DNA from: Ferrovibrio terrae_B | GTDB taxonomy: Bacteria; Pseudomonadota; Alphaproteobacteria; Ferrovibrionales; Ferrovibrionaceae | NCBI RefSeq assembly: GCF_943371255.1 | Contig: NZ_CALRUC010000010.1 | Span: 1-64,000 of the forward strand | Reading direction: 5' to 3' | DNA: 64,000 nt | Shown: positions 30,270 to 39,015 of the stretch, piece by piece | Position numbering within the stretch: the stretch's first letter is position 1 | Layout of the letters: each line of letters starts with the position of its first letter | Made by a program: the position numbers and the translations under genes | The notes under the pieces: generated by a model | The model's input: only the letters and a program-made list of their open reading frames with translations | Databases searched by the model: none | What the model was told of the DNA's origin: nothing

Positions 30270-31260
30270 CCTTCTCAGCCATGATGTCTTCGGCCTTGTG
30301 GCAGGCCACCAGCCGTCCGTCCTCCAGCGCGCGCAGATCCGGCGCCACAGCACCGCAATGGGCATCGGCATGCGAGCAGCGGGCTGCCAGGGCGCAGCCG
30401 GGTAGCAGGGCGGTCTGGCTCGGGGGATTGCCCTGCAGCAGGCTGCGACGTCGCGCCTGCCCCACGGGCGGTGGCACCGGGCGCGGCAGGGCCGCGAGCA
30501 GCGCCTTGGTATAGGGATGTGCCGGCCGGGCAAAAAGCGTGGCGGTGCCGCCCTGTTCGACGATGCGGCCGAGATACATCACGGCCACGCGGCTGCACAG
30601 ATGATCGATCACCGCCAGATTATGGCTGATAAACAGATAGGTGATGCCCAGGCGCTGCTGCAGGTCGGCCATCAGGTTCAGCACCTGCGCCTGCACCGAC
30701 ACATCCAGTGCCGAAACCGCCTCGTCGGCTACGATCAGTTTTGGCTGTGTGATCAGGGCGCGGGCGATGGCAATACGCTGGCGTTGCCCGCCCGAAAATT
30801 CATGCGGATATTTTTCCATGTCGCCGGCCCGCAGGCCAACGGTGGCAAGCGTTGCGGCCACGCGGGTGCGGCGCTCGCTGCGGCTCGGCCGTTCCAGCAC
30901 ATCCAGCGGCTCGGCAACGATGCGCTCGACCGTCAGGCGCGGATCGAGCGAACCGTAAGGATCCTGAAAAACCATCTGGAAGTCGCGTCGCGCGGTCCGC
31001 AGATCGGCTGTCGACAGCGCATGCAGGTCGCGACCGGCAAAGCGCATCTGGCCGCGGTCGGGCTTTTCCAGTGCCATCACCAGGCGGGCCAGGGTTGACT
31101 TGCCGCAGCCAGACTCGCCGACAATCCCCAGGCTCTGACCGGTTTCGATGGCCAGCGACACGCCATTGACGGCAAACACCTGCTGGGCTGGCGAAAATGG
31201 CGTGGCGCGGCGGAGCGTGTAGGCCTTGTGGATGTCGGTGACATCGACCAGGGCTGTCAT
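30259..31260 (-). CDS. Peptide/nickel-type ABC transporter ATPase (DppF-like)
   Basis: This 333-residue ATPase of the oligopeptide/dipeptide class shows Walker A (GESGCGKSTLARLV), Q-loop (MVFQDPYGSLDPR), signature (FSGGQRQRIAIARAL), Walker B (LIVADEAVSALD) and the C-terminal Cys-containing oligopeptide-specific tail (GCALAARCSHADAHC). The start at 31260 overlaps the dppD-like stop (ATGA). It works with the ATPase and two permeases upstream. The substrate is not determinable. Confidence 0.92.
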   Translation of the reverse strand: MTALVDVTDIHKAYTLRRATPFSPAQQVFAVNGVSLAIETGQSLGIVGESGCGKSTLARLVMALEKPDRGQMRFAGRDLHALSTADLRTARRDFQMVFQDPYGSLDPRLTVERIVAEPLDVLERPSRSERRTRVAATLATVGLRAGDMEKYPHEFSGGQRQRIAIARALITQPKLIVADEAVSALDVSVQAQVLNLMADLQQRLGITYLFISHNLAVIDHLCSRVAVMYLGRIVEQGGTATLFARPAHPYTKALLAALPRPVPPPVGQARRRSLLQGNPPSQTALLPGCALAARCSHADAHCGAVAPDLRALEDGRLVACHKAEDIMAEKATA

Positions 31261-32261
31261 GGCGATGCCCTTGCACCAAGGGTCTGGTCGGTGCGCCAGC
31301 ATTCCGCCCGATGTGCCGGGCCGATGCTGACAGCCGGTGGGAATTCTGCGCGGCAGCGCGGCTCGGCCAGGTTGCAGCGCTCGGCAAAGGCGCAAGCTGC
31401 CGGCAGGTCATGCAGGTCTGGCACGATGCCGGCAATGGTGGGCAGTGGCGTGCGCGGGTGCGGCTGTCCGGGGGCGATACGCGGCATGGCCGAAAACAGC
31501 CCACGCGCATAAGGATGCGCCAGACGGGCAAAGACCTCGCGCACCGGCCCGGCCTCCACGGCCCGGCCGGCATACATCACCAGCACGCGGTCGACGGTTT
31601 CGGCGATCACGCCCAGGTCGTGGCTGATCAGCACGAGGCCCATGCCGCTGTCATCCACCAGCCGGCGGATCAGATCGAGAATCTGGCCCTGGATGGTGAC
31701 ATCGAGCGCCGTGGTCGGTTCGTCGGCGATCAGGATGTCGGGGTCGCAGGCGAGCGCCATGGCGATCATGGCGCGCTGGCGCTGGCCGCCTGACATCTGG
31801 TGCGGATAGGCGTCCAGTCGCTGGCGCGGATTGGGGATGCCGACGCGGTCAAGCAGGTCGACAGCACGGTCGCGGGCCCGGCGCCGGCTCAGCTTCAGAT
31901 GCTGCTGTAGGGGTTCGGCAATCTGGTCGCCGATGCAGTGCAGCGGATTGAGCGAGGTCATCGGCTCCTGGAAGATCATCGCCAGCCGATTGCCGCGCAG
32001 GCCGCAGAGCCGCTGTTCGTTTAGCGTCAGCAGATTATGCCCGTCATACAGCACCTCTCCAGAGGCCATCGCCCCATCCGGCAGCAGGCCCATCAGTGCC
32101 AGCGCCGTCAGCGACTTGCCGCAGCCGGATTCTCCTACGATGCCGAGCGTTTCACCCTTGTCGAGCGTGAAGCTGAGGCCACGCACGGCTTCCACCACGC
32201 CGCGTGCGGTTTGCAGCGCGACGCGCAGATCGGTCACCGAAAGCAGCGGGGCTTTTGTCAT
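31257..32261 (-). CDS. Peptide/nickel-type ABC transporter ATPase (DppD-like)
   Basis: This 334-residue partner ATPase shows Walker A GESGCGKSLTALALM, FQEPMTSLNP, signature MSGGQRQRAMIAMAL and Walker B ILIADEPTTALD. The C-terminal oligopeptide tail has the usual Cys residues (CAFAERCNLAEPRC). It overlaps the permease gene upstream by one base and the second ATPase downstream by four, so the four transport genes form one unit. Confidence 0.92.
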   Translation of the reverse strand: MTKAPLLSVTDLRVALQTARGVVEAVRGLSFTLDKGETLGIVGESGCGKSLTALALMGLLPDGAMASGEVLYDGHNLLTLNEQRLCGLRGNRLAMIFQEPMTSLNPLHCIGDQIAEPLQQHLKLSRRRARDRAVDLLDRVGIPNPRQRLDAYPHQMSGGQRQRAMIAMALACDPDILIADEPTTALDVTIQGQILDLIRRLVDDSGMGLVLISHDLGVIAETVDRVLVMYAGRAVEAGPVREVFARLAHPYARGLFSAMPRIAPGQPHPRTPLPTIAGIVPDLHDLPAACAFAERCNLAEPRCRAEFPPAVSIGPAHRAECWRTDQTLGARASP

Positions 32262-33106
32262 CAGCGTTGCCGTGACAGACGCGGATCGGTGAGGTCGCGC
32301 AATCCGTCGCCCAGCAGGTTGAGACCGAGCACGGCGATGGCGATGGCGCAGCCGGGAAACACAGCCAGGAAGGGGGCGCGGAAAACCATGGCCTGTGCCT
32401 CATTCAGCATGCGACCCCAGCTGGGCGTCGGCGGCTGGGTGCCGAGGCCGAGGTAGGACAGCGCAGCTTCGGCCAGGATGGCCAGTGCGAACTGGATGGT
32501 GCCCTGCACCACAATCACGGCCAGGATATTGGGCAGCACATGCTCGATGGTGATGCGGGTGCTGCCCTTGCCAGCGCTGCGGGCGGCCAGGATATAGTCG
32601 CGGGCCCAGATCGCATTGGCCGAGCCGCGCACCACGCGGGCGAAAACCGGAATGTTGAAGATCGCGATGGCTACCACCGAATTCATCGTGCTGGGGCCGA
32701 AGATCGCCGCCAGCATGATGGCTGACAGGATGGCGGGGAAGGCGAAGGTGAAATCAGCGAAGCGCATCACCAGTTCCTCGATCCAGCCGCGTCGTGCCGC
32801 AGCCAGCAGCCCCAGAGTACTGCCCAGCACAATCCCGAAGCCGACGGCCAGCACGCCGACCATCAGCGAATTCTGTGCACCGGCCAGGATCAGCGACAGG
32901 ACATCACGGCCGAAGGAGTCGGTGCCCAGCCAGTGATCCGCCGAGGGCATCGCCATGCGGCGGCGGATATTGATGGCGGTTGGCGCATAGGGTGTCCAGA
33001 TCACGGATAGCAGCGCCATGCCAACCACGAAAGCGGTCAGGGTTGCGCCAACGACGAAGCTGCGATGCCGCCGGGCGCGGGGCCAGAAGCTGCTGGGCTC
33101 AGACAT
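32261..33106 (-). CDS. Peptide-type ABC transporter permease (DppC-like)
   Basis: This 281-residue inner-membrane permease has an N-terminal helix (FVVGATLTAFVVGMALLSVI), the DppC-type segment HWLGTDSFGRDVLSLILAG and the EAA loop (ILAARSAGKGSTRITIEHVLPN). About six membrane helices are visible. The start overlaps the DppB-like stop by 8 bases. It pairs with the DppB-like permease to form the channel. Confidence 0.92.
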   Translation of the reverse strand: MSEPSSFWPRARRHRSFVVGATLTAFVVGMALLSVIWTPYAPTAINIRRRMAMPSADHWLGTDSFGRDVLSLILAGAQNSLMVGVLAVGFGIVLGSTLGLLAAARRGWIEELVMRFADFTFAFPAILSAIMLAAIFGPSTMNSVVAIAIFNIPVFARVVRGSANAIWARDYILAARSAGKGSTRITIEHVLPNILAVIVVQGTIQFALAILAEAALSYLGLGTQPPTPSWGRMLNEAQAMVFRAPFLAVFPGCAIAIAVLGLNLLGDGLRDLTDPRLSRQR

Positions 33107-34049
33107 CGCGTCCTTTCAGCCGCGGATCGATCACGGCATACAGAACATCGACGATAAAATTCACCGTCACCACGGTGAAGGCCAGCAGGACAACGGCAGC
33201 TTTCACCACCTCGATATCCCGGTTGCTGATGGCCTGGAAGATCAGGCGGCCGAGGCCAGGCAGCGAGAAGACCTGCTCGACCACGATGGCGCCCGCCAGG
33301 AGGTTGCCGAACTGCAGGCCGATCACGGTGATCACCGGGATCAGCGCGTTGCGCAGCACATGGCGCCACAACACGGCCTGGCGGCTGAGCCCCTTGGCCC
33401 GCGCGGTGCGCACGAAATCCTCGCGCAGCACTTCCAGAACGGATGAGCGGGTGATGCGGGTGAGGATGGCAGCCTGCACCACGGCAAGCGAAATGCTGGG
33501 CAGGATCAGGCTTTTCGCCGCCGCGAGTATCCCGTCCCCCCAGCCGGGGAAGCCGCCGGCAGAAAACCAGCCCAGATTGACGGCGAAGAGCAGGATCAGC
33601 AGCAGGCCGAACCAGAAGTTCGGCAGCGAGATGCCGAGCTGGCTGATGCCCATGATGGCGAGATCGCCCGGCTTGTTGTGCTGGGCGGCGGCATAGACGC
33701 CAAGTGCCAGTGCCAGCACCACGGTCAGCAGCATGGCACTGGCCGCCAATGGATAGGTCAGCAGCAGCCGCTCGGCGATCAGCGGCCAGACCGGCGTTTT
33801 GTAGGCATAGGAGATGCCGAAATCGCCTACGGCCAGATGCGCGATCCAGTCGAGATAGCGGTCCAGCACCGGCCGGTCGAGGCCGTACTGATTACGGAAC
33901 ACGGCAAGTTGTTCATCGGTGGCATCGATGCCCAGAACCAGCAGCGCCGGGTCGCCGGGCAGGATTTCCAGCACCAGGAACACGATCACCGAGGTCGCCA
34001 GCAGGGTGGCGAGCAGGGTGGCGAACCGCTTGAGCAGGAAGGCGGGCAT
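33099..34049 (-). CDS. Peptide-type ABC transporter permease (DppB-like)
   Basis: This 316-residue permease begins MPAFLLKRFATLLATLLATSVI, shows LEILPGDPA near residue 28 and the EAA loop (RTARAKGLSRQAVLWRHVLRN). Length and layout match DppB/OppB. Its ATG overlaps the DUF1289 stop (TGATG). No periplasmic binding-protein gene lies next to the cluster, so recognition must use a protein encoded elsewhere. Confidence 0.92.
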   Translation of the reverse strand: MPAFLLKRFATLLATLLATSVIVFLVLEILPGDPALLVLGIDATDEQLAVFRNQYGLDRPVLDRYLDWIAHLAVGDFGISYAYKTPVWPLIAERLLLTYPLAASAMLLTVVLALALGVYAAAQHNKPGDLAIMGISQLGISLPNFWFGLLLILLFAVNLGWFSAGGFPGWGDGILAAAKSLILPSISLAVVQAAILTRITRSSVLEVLREDFVRTARAKGLSRQAVLWRHVLRNALIPVITVIGLQFGNLLAGAIVVEQVFSLPGLGRLIFQAISNRDIEVVKAAVVLLAFTVVTVNFIVDVLYAVIDPRLKGRDV

Positions 34050-34261
34050 CAGGATCGGGACACGGTAGCAGCCTGTTGTTGCCGCTCGGCCAGCCGCGCC
34101 AGCAGGGCTCGCTTGGCCTCAGGCGCCAGCGCCGGCCAGGCGCCGATCTCCTCGCCGGTGCGGAAACAGCCCAGGCACCATCCGGTGCGGCGGTCGATGC
34201 TACAGACCTTGTTGCAGGGCGAGGGCGGTCCCGGCTCCTCGCGCCCGGGGGCGGCGATCAT
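34049..34261 (-). CDS. DUF1289 small Cys-rich protein
   Basis: This 70-residue protein carries the DUF1289 core SPCNKVCSIDRRTGWCLGCF, RTGEEIGAWPALAPEAKRALL, with four conserved Cys that suggest metal binding. Function is unknown. It precedes dppB with a one-base stop/start overlap, so translation may be coupled to the transporter. The start at 34261 is the only ATG before the core. Confidence 0.82.
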   Translation of the reverse strand: MIAAPGREEPGPPSPCNKVCSIDRRTGWCLGCFRTGEEIGAWPALAPEAKRALLARLAERQQQAATVSRS

Positions 34262-34350
34262 GGCGAAAATATGGCGACGGGCTCGCCCGGGATGCAACCG
34301 GCGGGGCGGGCGGAAAGCGCGGTCCGGTGCCGCAAAATCCTGCCGGGGGC

Positions 34351-34379
34351 TTGAACCATGGGCGGGGAAACTCTTATCT
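34351..34379 (+). promoter_or_regulatory. Candidate promoter for the gldA operon
   Basis: TTGAAC and TTATCT are separated by 17 bases in the 172-base gap between the divergent DUF1289 and gldA-like genes. The -10 match is weak. The gene start is about 55 bases downstream. Confidence 0.35.
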
Positions 34380-34433
34380 AGCGGGCGCCGAGCGGCGGGG
34401 GCCGCGATGTCTGGCAGGGGACGTACTAAAACG

Positions 34434-35174
34434 ATGATCGACATCAAGAATCTGGTCAAGCAATTCGGACCGTTCACCGCCGTAGACAATGTCAGTTTCA
34501 GTGTGGCCAAAGGCGAGGTGCTGGGTTTCCTCGGCCCCAACGGCGCCGGCAAGTCCACCACGATGAAAATGCTGTGCGGCTTCCTCAATCCCACCTCGGG
34601 CAGCATCTCGGTCTGCGGCCATGACGTCGAGGCCGATCCGCTGGCCGCCCGCCGTGCCATCGGCTATCTGCCGGAAGGAGCCCCGACCTATGCCGACATG
34701 ACGGCGCGCGGCTTCCTTGATTTCATCGCCGATGTGCGTGAACTGGCCGGCAAGGATCGCCAGTGGCGGCTCGACAAGGTGATCGACCAGGTCAATATCA
34801 AGGACGTGCTCGACCAGCCGATCGACACGCTGTCCAAGGGCTACAAGCGCCGCGTCGGCCTCGCCCAGGCGATCCTGCATGATCCGCCCGTGCTGGTGCT
34901 GGACGAGCCGACCGATGGTCTCGATCCGAACCAGAAGCATGAAGTGCGCGGCCTGATCCAGGCGATGTCGCGCGACAAGGCCATCATCATCTCGACCCAT
35001 ATCCTCGAAGAGGTGGAGGCGGTGTGCAGCCGCGCCATCATCATTGCCCGCGGCCGCATTCTCGCCGAGGGCCGCCCCGAGGGTAACGCCGGCTGGCGCA
35101 TCGGCACCGTGCTTGCCGCGCCGGGTAAACTCGATGCTGCTTTCCGCGAAATCACGCAAGCGCGCGCCGCCTGA
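34434..35174 (+). CDS. gldA: ABC transporter ATPase, GldA-type
   Basis: This 246-residue ATPase has Walker A (GPNGAGKSTTMKML), signature LSKGYKRRVGLAQAIL, Walker B (VLVLDEPTDGLDP) and the H-loop STHILEEVEAV. The gene order ATPase, six-helix permease, GldG-like protein and DUF4340 protein is the GldA-F-G arrangement, best known from Bacteroidetes gliding but widespread in non-gliding Proteobacteria, where its role is unclear. An in-frame ATG at 34407 is an alternative start. Confidence 0.87.
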   Translation: MIDIKNLVKQFGPFTAVDNVSFSVAKGEVLGFLGPNGAGKSTTMKMLCGFLNPTSGSISVCGHDVEADPLAARRAIGYLPEGAPTYADMTARGFLDFIADVRELAGKDRQWRLDKVIDQVNIKDVLDQPIDTLSKGYKRRVGLAQAILHDPPVLVLDEPTDGLDPNQKHEVRGLIQAMSRDKAIIISTHILEEVEAVCSRAIIIARGRILAEGRPEGNAGWRIGTVLAAPGKLDAAFREITQARAA

Positions 35175-35189
35175 TCAGGACCAAAGACC

Positions 35190-35924
35190 ATGAAACCGAT
35201 GCTTGCCGTTCTCCGCCGTGAATTCAGCGGCTACTTCTCCACCCCGGTGGCCTATGTCTTCATCGTGGTGTTCCTGTTCACTGCGGGAATCTTCACCTTC
35301 TATCTCGGCCAGTTCTTCGAGCGCGGCCAGGCTGATCTGAAGGCCTTCTTCCTGTTCCATCCCTGGCTCTATCTCTTCTTCCTTCCCGCCATCGCCATGC
35401 GATTGTGGGCGGAGGAGCGCAAGGCCGGCACCATCGAGCTGCTGCTCACCCTGCCGATCCCGCTCTGGGCCGCGGTGCTGGGCAAGTTCCTCGCCGCCTG
35501 GGCCTTTGCCGGCATCGCGCTGGCGCTGACCTTTCCGCTTTGGCTCACGGTCAACTGGCTCGGCTCGCCGGATAACGGCGTCATTCTCGCCGGCTATATC
35601 GGCAGCCTGCTGATGGCCGGCGCCTATCTGGCAATCGGCAGCTGCCTGTCGGCAGTGACCAAGAACCAGGTGATCGCCTTCGTGGTCAGCGTTCTGGTCT
35701 GCTTCATCTTTACCGTTTCGGGCGCACCGATGGTGCTGAGCTTCTTCCAGGGCTGGGCGCCGCCGCTGATCACCGACACCATCGCGTCCTTCAGCTTCCT
35801 GTCGCATTTCAATGCGATCACCGAAGGCGTGATCGACCTGCGCGATCTCGTCTTTTTCCTCTCGCTTATCGCGGTCTGGCTCTATGCCAATGCCGTTGTC
35901 GTCGATTTCAAGAAGGCTGGCTAA
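35190..35924 (+). CDS. gldF: ABC-2 type permease, GldF-like
   Basis: This 244-residue protein has six hydrophobic helices. It begins MKPMLAVLRREFSGYFSTPV and contains the ABC-2 permease motif MRLWAEERKAGTIELLLTLP. It is the membrane partner of the ATPase 15 bases upstream, and the GldG-like gene follows 3 bases later. The substrate is unknown. Confidence 0.87.
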   Translation: MKPMLAVLRREFSGYFSTPVAYVFIVVFLFTAGIFTFYLGQFFERGQADLKAFFLFHPWLYLFFLPAIAMRLWAEERKAGTIELLLTLPIPLWAAVLGKFLAAWAFAGIALALTFPLWLTVNWLGSPDNGVILAGYIGSLLMAGAYLAIGSCLSAVTKNQVIAFVVSVLVCFIFTVSGAPMVLSFFQGWAPPLITDTIASFSFLSHFNAITEGVIDLRDLVFFLSLIAVWLYANAVVVDFKKAG

Positions 35925-35927
35925 GTC

Positions 35928-37829
35928 ATGAAAACCGGCAGCAAAGCCCTCCTTACCGGCACAGGCCTGATCGCCGCCTTCGCCGTCTTCCTCGGCTTCA
36001 ATATCCTGGTCAATCAGGGTCTGCGCGATGTCCGCATCGACCTCACCCAGGCGCGCCTCTACACGCTGTCTGACGGCACCCGGAATGTGCTGAAGGCCAT
36101 CCCGGAGCCGATCACGCTGCGCTTTTTCTTCTCCGACAAGCTGGCGAGCAATGCGCCGCAGCTGAAGCAGTATGGCACGCGCGTGCGCGAGTTGCTGGAG
36201 CGCTATGCCGCTCTGGCCGGCGGCAAGATCCGGCTTGAGGTGATTGACCCTGAACCCTTCACCGAAGCGGAAGACCGCGCGGTACAAGCCGGCCTGCAGG
36301 GCGCACAGTTGCCCGGCGGGTCGCTGTATTTCGGCCTCGTTGGTTCCAACACGCTGGACCAGCAGCAGACGATCGTCTTCTTCCAGGCGGAGAAGGAACA
36401 GTTCCTCGAATATGACCTGACCAAGCTGGTCTACGCGCTCAGCAATCCGGCCAAGCCGACCATCGGCATTCTCGGTGCCCTGCCGCTGGAATACGGCCCG
36501 GGCGGCATGATGGCGGCGATGCGCGGCCAGATGCAGCCCTATCTGATCCTTGAGCAGATCAAGCAGTTCTTCCAGGTGAAGATGCTGGACCCGTCCAAGC
36601 CGGAAGAGATCGACGACAAGTTGTCGACGCTCATCCTGGCGCATCCCAAGGATATGAGTCCGCAGGCCCAGTATGCCATCGACCAGTATGTGCTGAAGGG
36701 TGGCCGGCTGATTGTATTTGCCGACCCCTATTCGGAAACCATGGCGGCGATGCCCAACCCGATGACCGGCCAGCCGATGCCGGGCGGCGATCAGTCGTCG
36801 CTGCTGCCCGAACTGTTCAAGGCCTGGGGTATCGAGGTGCAGGCCGGCAAGTTCGTCGCCGATCTCAGTATGGCGCAACGCGTGCAGACCGGTCGTCCCG
36901 GTGCTGCCGCCGTAGCGGACTACATCCCGTGGCTGGCGATTCCGAGCGAGCGCCTGAGCCAGGATGATGTGGTGACCGCGGAGCTGACCCAGATCAATGC
37001 TGCGTCCATGGGCGCGATCCGCAAGCTGGACGGTGCCACCACCACGCTGACGCCGCTGATCACCTCGTCGAAGCAGGCCATGCTGATGGACACTGCCGAT
37101 CTGCAGGGCGATCCCAATCCGCAGGTGCTGGCCGAGAAGTTTAAGGCTACCGGCGAGACCTACACCATGGCGGCCCGCATCAGTGGCCCGGCCAAGACGG
37201 CCTTCCCCGGCGGTGCCCCGGCTGATGCCAAGACGGCTGGCCCGCAGGTGACCGACAGCGCCAAGCCGATCAATGTGCTGCTGGTGGCCGATGCCGATAT
37301 GCTGGACGACCGTTTCTGGGTGCGCACGCAGCAGATGATGGGGCAGAGCATGTATGTGCCGATCGCCGCCAATGCCGACCTGCTGGTGAACGCCATCGAT
37401 AACATGTCGGGCTCGGGCGATCTGATCGGGCTGCGCAGCCGCGGCCGGTCGCAGCGCCCGTTCGAGGTAATTGATAATATGCGGCGCGTGGCCGAACAGC
37501 AGTTCCTGGCGCGCCAGCGCGCCCTGGAGCAGAAGTTGGAGACCACGCAGAAACAGTTGGCTGATCTGCAGAGCAAGGCGCAGGATCAGTCCAATGCCCT
37601 GCTCAGTGCCGAGCAGGAAGCAGCCATTACCACCTTCCGTGACGACCTGCTCTCTACACGGCGCGAGCTGCGCGGCGTGCAGCGCGAACTGAATCGCGAC
37701 ATCGAAGGCCTGCAGGTTCTCGTCAAGTTCATCAATATCGGCCTGATGCCGCTGCTCGCCGCCCTGGTTGCGGTGGGTCTGGCGATTGTGTGGCGGCGTC
37801 GCCGCATTCGCCGCGCCATGGAAGGCTGA
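35928..37829 (+). CDS. gldG: GldG-like ABC-associated protein (DUF4350/ABC_transp_aux family)
   Basis: This 633-residue protein has an N-terminal helix (LLTGTGLIAAFAVFLGFNIL) and a large periplasmic domain opening DVRIDLTQARLYTLSDGT, including the GldG core (GPGGMMAAMRGQMQPYLILEQ). A coiled coil lies at about 525-600, and a C-terminal membrane helix (IGLMPLLAALVAVGLAIVW) ends in a basic tail. Both ends are thus in the membrane with the body outside the cytoplasm. It likely docks on the GldF-like permease. Confidence 0.87.
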   Translation: MKTGSKALLTGTGLIAAFAVFLGFNILVNQGLRDVRIDLTQARLYTLSDGTRNVLKAIPEPITLRFFFSDKLASNAPQLKQYGTRVRELLERYAALAGGKIRLEVIDPEPFTEAEDRAVQAGLQGAQLPGGSLYFGLVGSNTLDQQQTIVFFQAEKEQFLEYDLTKLVYALSNPAKPTIGILGALPLEYGPGGMMAAMRGQMQPYLILEQIKQFFQVKMLDPSKPEEIDDKLSTLILAHPKDMSPQAQYAIDQYVLKGGRLIVFADPYSETMAAMPNPMTGQPMPGGDQSSLLPELFKAWGIEVQAGKFVADLSMAQRVQTGRPGAAAVADYIPWLAIPSERLSQDDVVTAELTQINAASMGAIRKLDGATTTLTPLITSSKQAMLMDTADLQGDPNPQVLAEKFKATGETYTMAARISGPAKTAFPGGAPADAKTAGPQVTDSAKPINVLLVADADMLDDRFWVRTQQMMGQSMYVPIAANADLLVNAIDNMSGSGDLIGLRSRGRSQRPFEVIDNMRRVAEQQFLARQRALEQKLETTQKQLADLQSKAQDQSNALLSAEQEAAITTFRDDLLSTRRELRGVQRELNRDIEGLQVLVKFINIGLMPLLAALVAVGLAIVWRRRRIRRAMEG

Positions 37830-37853
37830 GGCTGTCAGTACGGAGTGAAGGCA

Positions 37854-38999
37854 ATGCAGATGCGTAATAAAAGCTGGGCAATCCTGGTGGCCGCCGCCGT
37901 GATTGTTGGCGGAGCCGGCTGGTGGGTTGCCGCCTCGCGTGACCGAGCGGCCCAGGCCGATTTTACGCCGAAACCGCTGTTCGCCGGGCTGACCGCCAAA
38001 GTCAATGACGTTGCCGGTCTGGAGATAATGACGGTCAAGACGATGTTCCGCGTCGAGCGCGGCGCTACCGCCGATCAGTGGACCATGCCGAGCCGCCATG
38101 ACTATCCGGTGCGTGCCGATCTTGTGCGCAAGAATGTGCTGGGCATTGCCGGGCTGGAAACGATCGAGCCGCGCAGCGACAAGCCGGCGCATTACAATCT
38201 GCTGCAGGTTGCTGAGCCCGACCAGTATCAGCCGGTGGACGATGCGGCGAAGTCCGACCCGGGCCCCATTCTGGTGCGGCTGGCCGACAAGGACGCCAAG
38301 TCGATTGCTGCTGTGATCATCGGCAAGGCGCGCAGCTATCCGTCCGCAGGCAAGCCCGGCCAGTTGCAAGTGCGCAAGCCTGACGAGGCCCGCGCCTGGC
38401 TGGCCCAGGGTACGCTGGAACTGCCGGCCGATCCGGCGCAGTGGCTGGTCAAGGATTTGATCAAGATCGACCGCGCCCGTGTGGCCTATGCCACGGTGAA
38501 GCATCCCGATAGCGAAGTTCTGCGGGTTAACCGCGGCCCGGAGAAAACCGATAATACACCGGTCGATTTCGTGCTGCCCGACATGCCTAAAGGCATGAAG
38601 GCGGTTTCACCCTTCGATGTGAATGCGGTGGCTGGCGGCCTGGCTTATCTGGGCTTCGAGGATGTCACCAAGGCGGCCGAACTCGATTTCTCCAAGGCAA
38701 CGACAGCCGAGATTGTCACGCTCGATGGCGTGAAGGCGGTGGTGCGTACCATCCCGGCCGCGGACCAGGACAAGAAATTCTGGCTTAAGATTTCTGTCAG
38801 CTTTGACGCCGCGCTGGTCAAGCCTGATGCCGCCAAGGAGCTGTTGAAGCCCGAGGAGGCCGAGAAGCAGGTGAAAGAGGCGGCGGCGCGCATGGATGGC
38901 TGGGCCTATCTGGTCAACGATTATGCTGCCCGCGACCTGACCCGCCGGCTGAAAGACCTGATCGAGCCGGAAAAGAAAGACGAACCCAAGAAAGGCTGA
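37854..38999 (+). CDS. DUF4340 membrane-anchored protein
   Basis: This 381-residue protein has one N-terminal helix (WAILVAAAVIVGGAGWWVAA) and a periplasmic body with the DUF4340 features PLFAGLTAKVNDVAGLEIM and YPVRADLVRKNVLGIAGLETI, ending in a Lys/Glu-rich tail. The ATG at 37854 is favoured by CGGAG eight bases upstream; a GTG at 37845 is possible. DUF4340 proteins are regular companions of GldA-F-G transporters; the function is unknown. Confidence 0.85.
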   Translation: MQMRNKSWAILVAAAVIVGGAGWWVAASRDRAAQADFTPKPLFAGLTAKVNDVAGLEIMTVKTMFRVERGATADQWTMPSRHDYPVRADLVRKNVLGIAGLETIEPRSDKPAHYNLLQVAEPDQYQPVDDAAKSDPGPILVRLADKDAKSIAAVIIGKARSYPSAGKPGQLQVRKPDEARAWLAQGTLELPADPAQWLVKDLIKIDRARVAYATVKHPDSEVLRVNRGPEKTDNTPVDFVLPDMPKGMKAVSPFDVNAVAGGLAYLGFEDVTKAAELDFSKATTAEIVTLDGVKAVVRTIPAADQDKKFWLKISVSFDAALVKPDAAKELLKPEEAEKQVKEAAARMDGWAYLVNDYAARDLTRRLKDLIEPEKKDEPKKG

Positions 39000-39015
39000 T
39001 TCTGGAGGTAACGCC

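Noticed and set aside
35175..38504. 1109-codon open frame on the minus strand opposite gldF, gldG and the DUF4340 gene
   Set aside because: Gln/His/Gly-rich shadow of the real plus-strand genes; no domain recognisable.
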